From Amycolatopsis sp. CA-128772 (GTDB taxonomy: Bacteria > Actinomycetota > Actinomycetes > Mycobacteriales > Pseudonocardiaceae): 64,000 nucleotides of DNA. Location: contig NZ_PPHG01000027.1 in NCBI RefSeq assembly GCF_002904295.1, forward strand, positions 1 to 64,000. The letters are read 5' to 3'. The position numbers and the translations under genes are program-made. Under the pieces are notes generated by a model. It searched no databases. It was given only the letters and a program-made list of their open reading frames with translations, and had not been told where the DNA came from. The stretch's first letter is position 1, and each line of letters starts with the position of its first letter. This document shows, piece after piece, positions 17,022 through 25,462 of this stretch.

Positions 17022-17209
17022 CAGTGTGTTCCTGTGACGTGGTCAGCTAGACGGTGAGGCGAGCAGTTGTTGCATGCGAGACCGATGACGGCCGGGCGGG
17101 AGCCCGCCGGCGCGCGTACGTCTGCGGTGTCGATGGTGACGAGGTCGACGCGGCGGATTCTCGGACACAGCACGGTGTTGTAGTTGCGGTGTTGTGCATC
17201 ATTGATCAC
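17021..17209 (-). CDS. Small protein with CNNC motif
   Basis: 62 residues from GTG 17209. Contains RIRRVDLVTIDTADVRAP and VIGLACNNCSPHRLADHV; the CxxC could bind zinc. Coupled by TGATG to the next gene. I recall similar short proteins in actinomycete accessory regions but know no function. Confidence 0.5.
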   Translation of the reverse strand: MINDAQHRNYNTVLCPRIRRVDLVTIDTADVRAPAGSRPAVIGLACNNCSPHRLADHVTGTH

Positions 17210-17347
17210 GTTCCAGGTTCGGGGATGAACACGTTGGATGCGCCTCGACCGCCCAGGCGTTGGAAGCCCGCGTTCGGTCGAGGCGCGCAGACCGGACGGG
17301 AGGGAGGGGTACGCACACCGCCTGTCCGGGCTGGGATTTCGGACGGG

Positions 17348-17764
17348 TTAGGTTCGAGGTACGGGATCGTCGGGGCCCACTGGTGGATCGGCGTTCTCGT
17401 CCGTCGCTAAGCGGTGAGAAAGTTCGCGCAGTGCATCCGTAAGGCTGTGGTACATGGGGGCGAGGTGAGTCGGTGCGATCAGGCCGGGGTCGCCCCAGCC
17501 CACGAGAAACGCAGTCAACCTCGCTTGCGCGTACTTCAACGCCCGTCCTTCCTCCGATGACACAGGAACTCGCCGCAATACGCGGCCGACGGCCGTGGTG
17601 ACCTCCTGAAGCTGGGTGCGCCCGTGTTCTTCGGACTGGGGAACGCGCCAGCGGATGTCTGGCAGGGAGACCAGCGCCTGCCGGGCGTGGACGATGGTGA
17701 GCTGTCGTTGCGCGCGTCGCCACGCCCATGGCCACGGCCACGGCCACGGCCACGGCCACTTCAC
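17348..17764 (-). CDS. Hypothetical protein with N-terminal Trp-Pro repeat
   Basis: 138 residues from GTG 17764, overlapping the stop of the upstream gene by GTGA. The N-terminus is a run of five Trp-Pro pairs (WPWPWPWPWPW) encoded by a hexanucleotide repeat, followed by a helical soluble region (VSLPDIRWRVPQ, LQEVTTAVGRVLRRVPVSSE, LTAFLVGWGDPGLI, SLTDALRELSHRLA). Changes in repeat number would lengthen or shorten the WP run without shifting frame. No domain recognised. Third gene of a coupled trio starting at 18302. Confidence 0.55.
   Translation of the reverse strand: MKWPWPWPWPWPWAWRRAQRQLTIVHARQALVSLPDIRWRVPQSEEHGRTQLQEVTTAVGRVLRRVPVSSEEGRALKYAQARLTAFLVGWGDPGLIAPTHLAPMYHSLTDALRELSHRLATDENADPPVGPDDPVPRT
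17730..17759 (+). repeat. GGCCAC hexamer microsatellite (five units)
   Basis: Five exact copies of GGCCAC in tandem lie inside the 5' end of the minus-strand gene that ends at 17348, encoding its Trp-Pro repeat. Units of six keep the reading frame, so slippage would change only repeat length. Confidence 0.9.
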
Positions 17765-18117
17765 GGTGTCCACAACCGCGGAGCCGAGCCAAGCACGATA
17801 CGGGGCGCGCGCGGGTCACTCGGCGCAGGCAGCTCGACGAGCTGGCACAGGATGTCGAAGGCATCGCCGTCGCGTTCCCAGACTTCCCCGCCGGCGTGGT
17901 CCACGCGGATGGCGGCGGCATCCTTTTCGCTCTTGACACGAAGAGCGTCGACAAAGCCGTCCTCCTCCCACGTGAACGAGCCCGTGAACCGCTCGAGACG
18001 GCCGTTGGCGTCGAACACGGGAAGGAAGTCCCAGCGGCGTCGCAGCAAGGTCGTGAACGGCTCGCTGGCCGGCTCGTCCCAGAGGAACGCGAACGGACTC
18101 GTGACGGGCGTAGTCAT
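17761..18117 (-). CDS. Hypothetical protein, 118 residues
   Basis: ATG 18117 overlaps the upstream stop (ATGA). Compact mixed fold by eye: FLWDEPASEPFTTLLRRRWD, FLPVFDANGRLERFTGSFTW, EEDGFVDALRVKSEKDAAAI, and DAFDILCQLVELPAPSDPRAP. No family recognised. Central member of the trio with a small membrane protein upstream and the WP-repeat protein downstream. Confidence 0.6.
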   Translation of the reverse strand: MTTPVTSPFAFLWDEPASEPFTTLLRRRWDFLPVFDANGRLERFTGSFTWEEDGFVDALRVKSEKDAAAIRVDHAGGEVWERDGDAFDILCQLVELPAPSDPRAPRIVLGSAPRLWTP

Positions 18118-18302
18118 CGACGATCACGTCCCGAGTCGCCGATCTGTGCACCGTGCGGAGGAACGTTTCGCCTGCCGTCGACGTCTGGCTGCCGCCGGCT
18201 GGTGGCCCATTGCTGGGCCAGGCCAATAGCGAAAGCGATAGCGAACAGGACGGTGAAAGTGATCGGCAACAGCGTTGCCAGCGATTCGAAGTCCACTGTC
18301 AT
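18114..18302 (-). CDS. Small single-span membrane protein
   Basis: 62 residues from ATG 18302 (GAGGAG upstream). One hydrophobic helix (LATLLPITFTVLFAIAFAIG) then a polar basic tail. First gene of the coupled trio 18302-17348. Function unknown. Confidence 0.65.
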   Translation of the reverse strand: MTVDFESLATLLPITFTVLFAIAFAIGLAQQWATSRRQPDVDGRRNVPPHGAQIGDSGRDRR

Positions 18303-18448
18303 CGTGCGCTCCTCACATCCGCGGACACTCCGTCGCTGCGGCGCTGTCGAGAGGTAGTCTCCGCCGTAGCCAGTCCGTTTATAAGATCGCCACCGAGCGC
18401 GATAACGGCAGATGACATTCGATGACATCCGATGAGGTGCAGACGTTC

Positions 18449-18904
18449 ATGACCCGACAAGTAACAATCACCGGTACTCGCTCGGCCCCTGCCGAGACGG
18501 AGCTTTCCGGCCGGTTTGGCGACTACCTTCGGCCGTTCGCCGACCCGGATTCGCACTTCTACCTGGGAGGCGCCGTCGGCATCGACACCGCGGCTCTGGA
18601 TTGGCTGGCTGACAACAGCCACGCATCGTTGACCGTCGTGGTGCCCTGCACGGTGGCTGACCAGCCGGCCGCGGCGGTGGCGTCTATCCGTAGGCACAGG
18701 GACGCGGGCCGGCTCGTCGAGGTTGTGGAGCTGGGTGCAGACCGCCTGGGCACCGCGGCCTACTACTCCCGCAACCGCTGGATGGTGGATCGCAGCGGTT
18801 TCGTGATCGGTTTCCCCCGAGGCACCGACCCGACCAGCGGTACTTGGTACACGGTGAAGTACGCAGCCGAACAGGGCAAACCCCGGCTGGTTGTGCCCGT
18901 ATGA
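18449..18904 (+). CDS. SLOG-domain (DprA/LOG-like) protein
   Basis: 151 residues from ATG 18449; an in-frame ATG at 18422 would add nine residues but the fold begins with VTITGTRSAP. The Rossmann-like SLOG pattern is visible: TITGTRS, FYLGGAVGIDTAALDWLADN, LTVVVPCTVADQPAA, and FVIGFPRGTDPTSGTWYTVK YAAEQGKP. SLOG proteins bind nucleotides or nucleotide-derived signals, and stand-alone forms occur in conflict systems. It is followed 28 bases later by an XRE/TPR gene on the same strand, so the two may be functionally linked. Whether it binds DNA, ligand or both cannot be told. Confidence 0.72.
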   Translation: MTRQVTITGTRSAPAETELSGRFGDYLRPFADPDSHFYLGGAVGIDTAALDWLADNSHASLTVVVPCTVADQPAAAVASIRRHRDAGRLVEVVELGADRLGTAAYYSRNRWMVDRSGFVIGFPRGTDPTSGTWYTVKYAAEQGKPRLVVPV

Positions 18905-18931
18905 CGTTGTCCGGATGGTGTACTGGTCACC

Positions 18932-20221
18932 GTGACGATGACTGATCGGGAGTCCGGGGCGCTGCTGCTCCGCCAGCTGCGCGAAGGACGCGGCTGGTCG
19001 TGGGCTGACCTCGCACGAGCGCTGCGGGACACTGCGCGCCAGCTCGCGATCGCCACGCTGATGGACAGGCAGGTCGCCAGCATCCAACGCGCGGTCGCCC
19101 GGTGGGAGAGCGTTTCTAGCCAGACCATTCCGAGCGACCGCTACCAGTTCCTCCTGGTACATCTCTACGCGCGCACCCTGGCGGGTGACCTCGCGATCGG
19201 ACGGGGGTCCGATTTCGCCACCCTGCTGGACGCCCTTCGTCTCTTCGGGACCTCGCCGCAGCGAGTGCAGCACCTGATCGCTCTTGTCGCACAGGGTGAC
19301 GAAGGCGTCCTGAGTATTCCTTCGCAGCTCGACCATGAGGAGATTGGTCGGCTGCACGATTCGGTCACCGCGATCAACGGACAGATCGGCGCCGTCCCGT
19401 TCGTCCGCCTTCAACTCCAGCTCGCGCCCGTTGTCGAGGCTTGCCGACGGCTCCTGACCCAGGATGAGGGCCATCCGCGGGAAGAGCTGGCGTTGCTCGC
19501 AGCAGCCGCGTACTCGCTGGCCGGTCGGTTGGCCTTCGAGACCCGTGACGATGCGGCAGCCGAGGCGTTGTACACAGAAGCGACCGAGGTGGCCAAGCAT
19601 CTCGCGGACCGCAGCCACCGCGCCGCGATCCAGACGAGCCACACGATGGTGACCTTGCATGCGACCGACGACCTCGATGCTGCCCGGATGATCGCCCGTG
19701 CCGCGACGGTCGACGCTCACCGAGGCTCCAGCTACGCGATTCGCGCTCGTGCCCATGCCGTCTACGCGGAAATCTGCGCTCGGGCAGGCCAGGCCACCGA
19801 AGCGGCTGTCGCCCTCGAACGGGCCTGGAAAACCGCAGAGCAGCTGACCATCGACGATCCCCACGGCGGGTTCAACGCTGACCGATTGAACGGTTTCGAC
19901 GGCTTGTGCGCCCTCCACGCCGGCGACGCGGACCGCGCACACGACAGGCTCGACCGGGCGGTCAGCACCTTGCAGTCGTCGCGAGACGCCGTACAACGTG
20001 GCATCATCAGCACCGACTTGGCCCTCGTACGCCTGCGCCTCGGGGACCCAGCGGCCTGCGCAGATCTGCTGCACGAGGCCATCGACATCACCGCCGCGAC
20101 GGGCGGTCGAGTCGCTGCTCGGCGAATCCGACTGGCTCGACGGGAGCTCCGACCGTGGCGAACCGAAGAATTCTTGGCCGAGCTCGACGACCATATCCAT
20201 GACACCCTGATTGGCCGCTGA
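18932..20221 (+). CDS. XRE regulator with TPR-like C-terminus
   Basis: 429 residues. HTH in the first 70 (LLLRQLREGRGWSWADLARA, VARWESVSSQTIPSDRYQFL), then a long array of helical hairpins (LALLAAAAYSLAGRLAFETR, AAEALYTEATEVAKHLADR, DLDAARMIARAATVDAH, ADRAHDRLDRAVSTLQ) typical of ligand-sensing TPR regulators. Start is GTG 18932 or ATG 18938; no ribosome site is clear, so a leaderless mRNA is possible. Downstream an N-terminally truncated relative follows. Confidence 0.78.
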   Translation: MTMTDRESGALLLRQLREGRGWSWADLARALRDTARQLAIATLMDRQVASIQRAVARWESVSSQTIPSDRYQFLLVHLYARTLAGDLAIGRGSDFATLLDALRLFGTSPQRVQHLIALVAQGDEGVLSIPSQLDHEEIGRLHDSVTAINGQIGAVPFVRLQLQLAPVVEACRRLLTQDEGHPREELALLAAAAYSLAGRLAFETRDDAAAEALYTEATEVAKHLADRSHRAAIQTSHTMVTLHATDDLDAARMIARAATVDAHRGSSYAIRARAHAVYAEICARAGQATEAAVALERAWKTAEQLTIDDPHGGFNADRLNGFDGLCALHAGDADRAHDRLDRAVSTLQSSRDAVQRGIISTDLALVRLRLGDPAACADLLHEAIDITAATGGRVAARRIRLARRELRPWRTEEFLAELDDHIHDTLIGR

Positions 20222-20302
20222 CTGAGGCCGCTGCGATTGACGTAATGGAAATATGAAGATCCGGCGGTTGGGGACAGGGAACGCACTGTCAAACCGGAAC
20301 AT

Positions 20303-21244
20303 GTGGCCGCTTACCTGCGTGCGCTGAACGTCACCGTGGACGCGTTGTACGGGCCGTCGCTGGACCCGCTGCGGTTGGCGTACGAATGGTTGGTGTCCGA
20401 CACGCCGGTGACGGTGCACGGCGCAGTCGGTCGGCGCGTCGGCGTGAGCCTCGCCGAGGAACTGGAGCGTCGGGTCATCGAGCTTCGTCACCTGGACGAC
20501 ACCGTCGGCGGAGGTGAACTGCAGCCGCTGGTCGACCGCGAGCTGGCGGAGACTGCTGACGTCGCGAGTGACGGGAGCTACACCGAGCAGGTCGGTCGGC
20601 GGCTGCGCGTGGTGGTTGGCGAGCTCGCGCAGCTGGCCGGCCGGGTCGCTAGTGACGCCGGAGCGTACGTGCGAGCCGAACGCACGTATCTCGATGGTGT
20701 TTCCGCAGCTCGCGAGGCCGGCGACTATGCGCTGGTCGGGCAGCTGGTCTCGTCGCTGGCGTACCAGATGGCCAACGTGGGCGACCCGGCCGACGCCCGG
20801 CTGCTCGCCAGCAGTGCCGTGACCGGCGCTCGGCGAGCCTCGCCAGTGGTCCGCACGCTCCTGCTTGAACGGCTGGCTTGGGCCAGCGCACGAGCTCGCG
20901 ACCGCGACGCCAGCCTGCGGGCGCTGGATGAGGTGGATATCGCCTATGACCAGCGGACAGTCGACCTTCCGGAACCCGAATGGGTGTATTGGGTGTCGCG
21001 GGGCGAGATCAACGTCATGGCGGGCCGGTGCCTGGTCGAGCTGGGCGATCCGATTGTCGCGGCGCCGCTGCTGTCGGCTGCGATCGACCGCTACGACCAC
21101 GCGCACGCCCGCGAGGTCGCGCTGTATCGGACGTGGCTGGCCGAGTCGATCTCGCGTGCACGCGAGATCGATGCGGCCCGTGCGGCGTTCGCGGAGACTC
21201 GCGATATCGCATCCGAAGTGACGTCCGCTCGGCTCGCGCGTTGA
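20303..21244 (+). pseudogene. 5'-truncated XRE/TPR regulator
   Basis: From a GTG at 20303 the frame gives 313 residues of TPR-like helices (AETADVASDGSYTEQVGRRL, AYVRAERTYLDGVSAAREAG, DPADARLLASSAVTGARRAS, VYWVSRGEINVMAGRCLVEL). Upstream of 20303, the same frame still reads DRERTVKPEHVAAYLRALNV, the usual end of an XRE domain, back to a TAA about 50 bases earlier. The HTH itself is therefore missing. Either a deletion removed the DNA-binding half, or the sensor half is expressed alone from GTG 20303. Confidence 0.65.
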
Positions 21245-21428
21245 ATCGGCGAGATCGAGCAGCTTGTCCAGTGACAGTGGCTCAGATCGTGCTATCCGAT
21301 CGTCGAGGCGGCCGTTACCGGCCCTCCTGTCACCGTGCGTTACATCGGGCATGCCTTGAGCATGTCCCTGTTGCGCCCGGGCGAAAACGACATCGGTGTA
21401 TCAGATAGAACGCTCAGAGCAGCTTAAC

Positions 21429-21463
21429 GTCAGATTCCATACATCAGACGTATGGAATCTGAC
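21429..21463. promoter_or_regulatory. Perfect palindromic operator candidate
   Basis: GTCAGATTCCATAC (21429-21442) and its exact complement (21450-21463) flank seven bases. It is AT-rich, lies 58 bases before the GTG of the XRE/TPR gene at 21521, and a further half-site-like TCCCATACAAT follows at about 21479-21489. That placement suggests autoregulation rather than termination. Confidence 0.6.
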
Positions 21464-21520
21464 AAGACCCGTGTCGGGTCCCATACAATGCGGTGAACGC
21501 CGAGCGAGGGAGGTACACAG

Positions 21521-22990
21521 GTGCGGAAGGCGGAGCGCACGTGCGCCGGATGCGGTTCGCGCCTCGCCCGCCATCGCGTGAGCAACCACTGTGGCGCATG
21601 CACCCGACTGCTGATCTCGACCAACGCACGACAGCAGACGGCAGCGTTCTGGGAGTCCGACAGCATCAGGGCTGCAATCGATGCGCGCCACTTCGGCCAG
21701 CTCTTTGCGGCCTACCGCCGCGAATTAACTCCGCGCGTGTCGCAGGCTACGCTCGGCCGGTGGCTTGGCATGACACAAGCACAAGTTAGCCGCCTTGAAG
21801 CTCCTGGCGCGCCCCCGCCGAGTAACCTGCGCAATCTCGAGCGCTGGGCGAAAGCTCTTCATGTTCCACCGGCGCTGCTGTGGTTCGAGGTTTCTTATAC
21901 GCTCGACGAATCAGTCGAGCCCGCACTCGCGGTTACTCTCGAAGACGTGCAAAGGCGACAGTTCTTCAAGACCGCAGGCGTAGGCGCTACGGCGATCGGC
22001 GCTTCGCTGCTCGGAGCCAGTCCACCGGCGGCAGCCAGCCCGCTAAAACTCCGAAGCTCCGACGTCGAGATCGTGCGCGACATGACCGCGACGTTTCGGC
22101 GCCTTGACAACCGATTCGGCGGCGGGCACAGCCGAGCCACAACCACGATCACCGCCTACCTGACCTCGACTGTCACACCGATGCTAAACGACGCAAGCAG
22201 ACGTCGATCACCACGTGACGAACTGTTCGCCGCTGCCGCGGAGCTGCACCAGGTGGCCGGCTGGATCGCCTACGATGTCGGCAAGCCGGCAGACGGACAA
22301 CGGCATCTGCGCGACGCCCTCAAGCTCGCGCAGGACGTCGGTGACGAGGCGCTCGAAGCCGAGATGCTCGCTGCGATGAGCCACCACGCTGCATTCGCCG
22401 CGATGGACCAGCACAAGGCGTTCGGCGTGTCCCGTGATGTCGCCCTTGACATGGCGCTCGCCGCCCGGCGGCGGGCGAAGCGATCCGGCCTGGTCGCCCT
22501 CCAGGCAGAAGCCGCGGTCCTCGAAGCTCACGGACATGCGCTGCAACGAAACACATCGGCGTGCTTCGCCGCGCTTAGCGAGGCCGAACGCGCCTTCGAG
22601 CGATTCTTGCCGGGTTCGGGACCAGCGTGGCTCACCTATTTCGACAGCGCGTACCTGTCGGCGAAGTTCGCGCATACGTTCCGAGACCTCGGTCGGCCAG
22701 TCGAGGCAGAGCAGTTCGCGCGTCGATCACTAGGAATGAGTGAGGGGTACGACCGAGGCAGGTTGTTCAACACCGCGTTGCTTGCTTCGACGCTCGCGGA
22801 TCAAGGGCGTGTCGACGAAGCATGCGCGGAGGCAACGAAGGCAGTAAGGATGAGCGAGGACGTCCGGTCTATTCGCGGCAGCGCCTACCTTGCCGATGTC
22901 GGCCGACGCCTCGCCCGGCACAAGGACGACCGCCGCGTGCGCTGGCTCTACAGCCGAATGAAATCTGCGGGCGTGCCCACGCCGGTGTAG
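21521..22990 (+). CDS. Zinc-ribbon XRE/TPR regulator
   Basis: 489 residues from GTG 21521 (GGGAGG at the right distance). Order: N-terminal four-Cys zinc ribbon (CAGCGS..CGACTR, residues 8-27), HTH (VSQATLGRWLGMTQAQVSRL, about 73-95), an internal RRQFFKTAGVGATAIGAS segment that resembles a Tat motif but sits near residue 147, then TPR hairpins (AAAELHQVAGWIAYDVGKPA, MALAARRRAKRSGLVALQAE, AEAEQFARRSLGMSEGYDRG). The zinc ribbon before the HTH is unusual. The internal hydrophobic segment is common in this actinobacterial family and probably not an export signal. Likely controls itself through the palindrome upstream. Confidence 0.75.
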   Translation: MRKAERTCAGCGSRLARHRVSNHCGACTRLLISTNARQQTAAFWESDSIRAAIDARHFGQLFAAYRRELTPRVSQATLGRWLGMTQAQVSRLEAPGAPPPSNLRNLERWAKALHVPPALLWFEVSYTLDESVEPALAVTLEDVQRRQFFKTAGVGATAIGASLLGASPPAAASPLKLRSSDVEIVRDMTATFRRLDNRFGGGHSRATTTITAYLTSTVTPMLNDASRRRSPRDELFAAAAELHQVAGWIAYDVGKPADGQRHLRDALKLAQDVGDEALEAEMLAAMSHHAAFAAMDQHKAFGVSRDVALDMALAARRRAKRSGLVALQAEAAVLEAHGHALQRNTSACFAALSEAERAFERFLPGSGPAWLTYFDSAYLSAKFAHTFRDLGRPVEAEQFARRSLGMSEGYDRGRLFNTALLASTLADQGRVDEACAEATKAVRMSEDVRSIRGSAYLADVGRRLARHKDDRRVRWLYSRMKSAGVPTPV

Positions 22991-22994
22991 CCGA

Positions 22995-23552
22995 TCAACG
23001 GTAGAACGCGAGGATGTGAAGTAGCGCGACCTGCGACGCGGCACCGACGATCTCACCTTTCATGATGCGGTCTCTGACCGTGTCGAGTCGAATCCACGCC
23101 ACCCGCGCCGCCTCGTTGATGTCCTCGGGTTCACCGATGTACTCGGACCGTCGAGCCACGTACAACAGGTTCTCGGCGTCAGCACTTCCCACAAGTGGCT
23201 GCAACGAGCCGAGCGGCTCGACATCGAGCGGTCGCCATCCGGTCTCTTCTTCGACCTCTCGCGCCGCGGTCACGGCGGGGTCTTCTTCCGGGTCGACGTA
23301 ACCCCCTGGCAACTCCCACACCCACCGGTCGATGATGAACCGGTGTCGCCAGAGCATCAGGACCCGGTCCTGATCGTCGAGAACGGCCATCATCGCGGCC
23401 TTGCGGATGCGGAACACCCACTGCTCGAAGGTCACTCCGTCAGGTAGCTCGACTGAGGCGATGCTGACGCGGTCACGGCGTGTGTCGTCTACCAGGCGTT
23501 CGCCGTGGATCTTCCAGCGCGTCGATTCTCGCTTGTCAGGTTCTGTCGCCAC
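22995..23552 (-). CDS. NUDIX hydrolase
   Basis: 185 residues from GTG 23552 (ATEPDKREST..., the usual family start); the open frame extends 30 codons more but without support. NUDIX box intact: GGYVDPEEDPAVTAAREVEE ETGW, giving Mg-dependent hydrolysis of a nucleoside diphosphate linked to X. LMLWRHRFIIDRWVWELPGG precedes it. Substrate not deducible. A -10-like TAGCAT just before the GTG suggests a leaderless transcript. cutA lies directly upstream on the same strand. Confidence 0.85.
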   Translation of the reverse strand: MATEPDKRESTRWKIHGERLVDDTRRDRVSIASVELPDGVTFEQWVFRIRKAAMMAVLDDQDRVLMLWRHRFIIDRWVWELPGGYVDPEEDPAVTAAREVEEETGWRPLDVEPLGSLQPLVGSADAENLLYVARRSEYIGEPEDINEAARVAWIRLDTVRDRIMKGEIVGAASQVALLHILAFYR

Positions 23553-23642
23553 GAAATAGATGCTACGGAAGGTGGTGGCTCGCCAGTTGACGCGGTACCG
23601 GTCGACGCCCGCGGTCGGCGAGCTGCTGACCCGGCTAGGCAC

Positions 23643-23969
23643 CTATGCCTCGGCGCTCGTCGATTCCTCGAGCCACCGCAGGTAGTCGGCGGAGCCGCGC
23701 ACGAACTCGACGGCGGTCACCTCCGGCTTGTCCCACGGGTGCTGCGCGACGATGTGCGCTTCCAGCTCAGCGTAGCGGGCATCGGTGGTCTTGAACGTCA
23801 CGTTCCACTCTTCACCCTCGCCCTGCTCGCCGAGATGCCAGAAGAAGGACGCCACGGGACCGGTGATCTGCGCGGTGGCCGCCAGGTGCGCGGCCAGCGC
23901 CGATGTAGCGATTTTTGCGGCAGAGGCTCGGTCTGGGGTCGTCGTGGTCACGAGAAGGTGAGCATTCAT
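23643..23969 (-). CDS. cutA: Divalent-ion tolerance protein CutA
   Basis: 108 residues, normal CutA1 length. Conserved core: MNAHLLVTTTTPDRASA, ITGPVASFFWHLGE, EWNVTFKTTDARYAELEAHI, HPWDKPEVTAVEF and YLRWLEEST. CutA forms trimers with a ferredoxin-like fold; its role in copper tolerance is long proposed but unclear. The usual Cys in the ACVN motif is absent (AHLAATAQ). Housekeeping-type gene in otherwise accessory surroundings. Confidence 0.85.
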   Translation of the reverse strand: MNAHLLVTTTTPDRASAAKIATSALAAHLAATAQITGPVASFFWHLGEQGEGEEWNVTFKTTDARYAELEAHIVAQHPWDKPEVTAVEFVRGSADYLRWLEESTSAEA

Positions 23970-24235
23970 ACAGGGAGCTTATGACCGCATCGAAGCGACG
24001 AAAGGCTGACGCGACGTCGCCTCTGAGCGGCCATCCAAGAGCCTCGCTACTTCTGGTACAGGTAGTCCTGCGATATCGGTGGGCCCCGAGACGACCGTCT
24101 TCGTCAGGTGATAGGTGGCTGTCCTGTTTCTGGTCGCACCTGGCTGCAAGTCCCTCCAAGAGGCGTGGCAGAGTTTATGCACAATTCGTGCGCCGCGTTC
24201 AGATCGTGGCTCAATGTGGTGGGAGGGCGATCGTC

Positions 24236-25426
24236 TTGAACGCCGATCGTAGTGAAGTGGTTGATGATCGACCGGTGCGGCTGCTGGTGACGGGTGGCGG
24301 AACGGGCGGTCACACTTATCCGGCGTTGACGGCTATTCGTACTCTGCAGTCGCGTTTGGCGAAGGATCTGCGGCCGGAGGTTCTGTGGGTCGGAACTGGT
24401 GAGGGTCTTGAGGCGCGCACGGCTGAACGTGAGGGCATCTCGTTTGTGGCGGTTGCCGCCGGCAAGGTCCGGCGGGCGCGAAATCCGCTGAAGATGTTGT
24501 CGTGGGCGAACGTGAAGGACATGGCGAGGGTCCCGTTTGGAGTGTTTCAGGCGGTGCGTGCGGTGAGAACGTTCAGGCCGGACGTGGTGCTCGCGACGGG
24601 TGGCTACGTGGCAGTGCCGGTGAGCTTGGCGGCGTGGGTCTGCCGGCGGCCGCTGGTGGTGCATGAGCAGACGGTGCGGCTGGGGTTGGCGAATCGTCTG
24701 CTGGCCAGGGTGGCGACGGCGATGGCTGTGTCGTCGGCGTCGACGCTGCCGCTGCTGCCGGAGCGGGCTCGTAAACGTGCGGTCGTCACTGGCAACCCAG
24801 TGCGGCCGGAGGTTCTGGCTGGCCACGCGGAGAAGGCCTTCGAAGCGCTGGCGCTGGACGCGTTCGATCGAGATGTTCCGACGGTGTACGTGACTGGCGG
24901 CGCACAGGGCGCAGCGCAGATCAACCAGCTTGTCGGCGACATTCTGCCGTGGTTACTGGAACGGGCCAACGTGATCCACCAGGGCGGCCCGTCGGCGGTG
25001 ACGGGAATGCAGGCGACTGCCGAGGCGTTGCCGGCGGCCCTGGCCGGTCGATATCTGCCCGTCGGGTTCGTCGGTCCGGAATTGCCGGACGTATTCGCCC
25101 TGGCAGACGTGGTGATCTCGCGCAGCGGCGCTGGCACGATCGCCGAACTGACCGCGCTGGGGCTGCCGTCGGTACTGATTCCGCTGGCCTCCTCGGCAGG
25201 CGGCGAGCAGACCCACAACGCGCGGGACCTCGCGGAGTCGGGCGCGGCGAGCGCCCTGCTGGGCGAGGTCACGGCGACGGCGCTACGAGACGCGCTCGAG
25301 CCGCTTCTGGCCGACCCTGCGCGTCGACAGAAGATGGCCACGAAGGCGCGAGAGCGTGGGCGGCCGGACGCCGCGGATCGGCTCGTCGACCTCGTTCTCG
25401 ACCGTGCCGGGTTTGGCGGCCATTGA
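24236..25426 (+). CDS. MurG-like UDP-GlcNAc glycosyltransferase
   Basis: About 396 residues. MurG marks: VTGGGTGGHTYPALTAI, HEQTVRLGLANRLLARVAT, TGNPVRPE, VTGGAQGAAQINQLV, RSGAGTIAELTALGLPSVLI and EQTHNARDLAE. MurG adds GlcNAc to lipid I at the inner membrane face; GGAQGA replaces the usual GGSQGA. I chose TTG 24236 because GGAGGG sits eight bases upstream; GTG 24257 or 24275 are alternatives. Located away from any mur/dcw genes and convergent with a dTDP-sugar cassette, so a second-copy or specialised transferase (glycolipid or antibiotic sugar, or resistance variant) is more likely than the housekeeping enzyme. Confidence 0.78.
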   Translation: MNADRSEVVDDRPVRLLVTGGGTGGHTYPALTAIRTLQSRLAKDLRPEVLWVGTGEGLEARTAEREGISFVAVAAGKVRRARNPLKMLSWANVKDMARVPFGVFQAVRAVRTFRPDVVLATGGYVAVPVSLAAWVCRRPLVVHEQTVRLGLANRLLARVATAMAVSSASTLPLLPERARKRAVVTGNPVRPEVLAGHAEKAFEALALDAFDRDVPTVYVTGGAQGAAQINQLVGDILPWLLERANVIHQGGPSAVTGMQATAEALPAALAGRYLPVGFVGPELPDVFALADVVISRSGAGTIAELTALGLPSVLIPLASSAGGEQTHNARDLAESGAASALLGEVTATALRDALEPLLADPARRQKMATKARERGRPDAADRLVDLVLDRAGFGGH

Positions 25427-25462
25427 CCTGAGCCGGTTCAACGCCACTGAACGCTCGAGGTG

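Noticed and set aside
18299-21352. A 1017-codon open frame on the minus strand
   Set aside because: It lies antisense to the two XRE/TPR genes and the SLOG gene, with composition typical of an empty frame in high-GC DNA and no recognisable domain.
23915-24235. Longer N-terminus for the MurG-like gene
   Set aside because: MurG homology starts near 24275; the earlier codons overlap the 5' end of cutA on the other strand and lack coding character.
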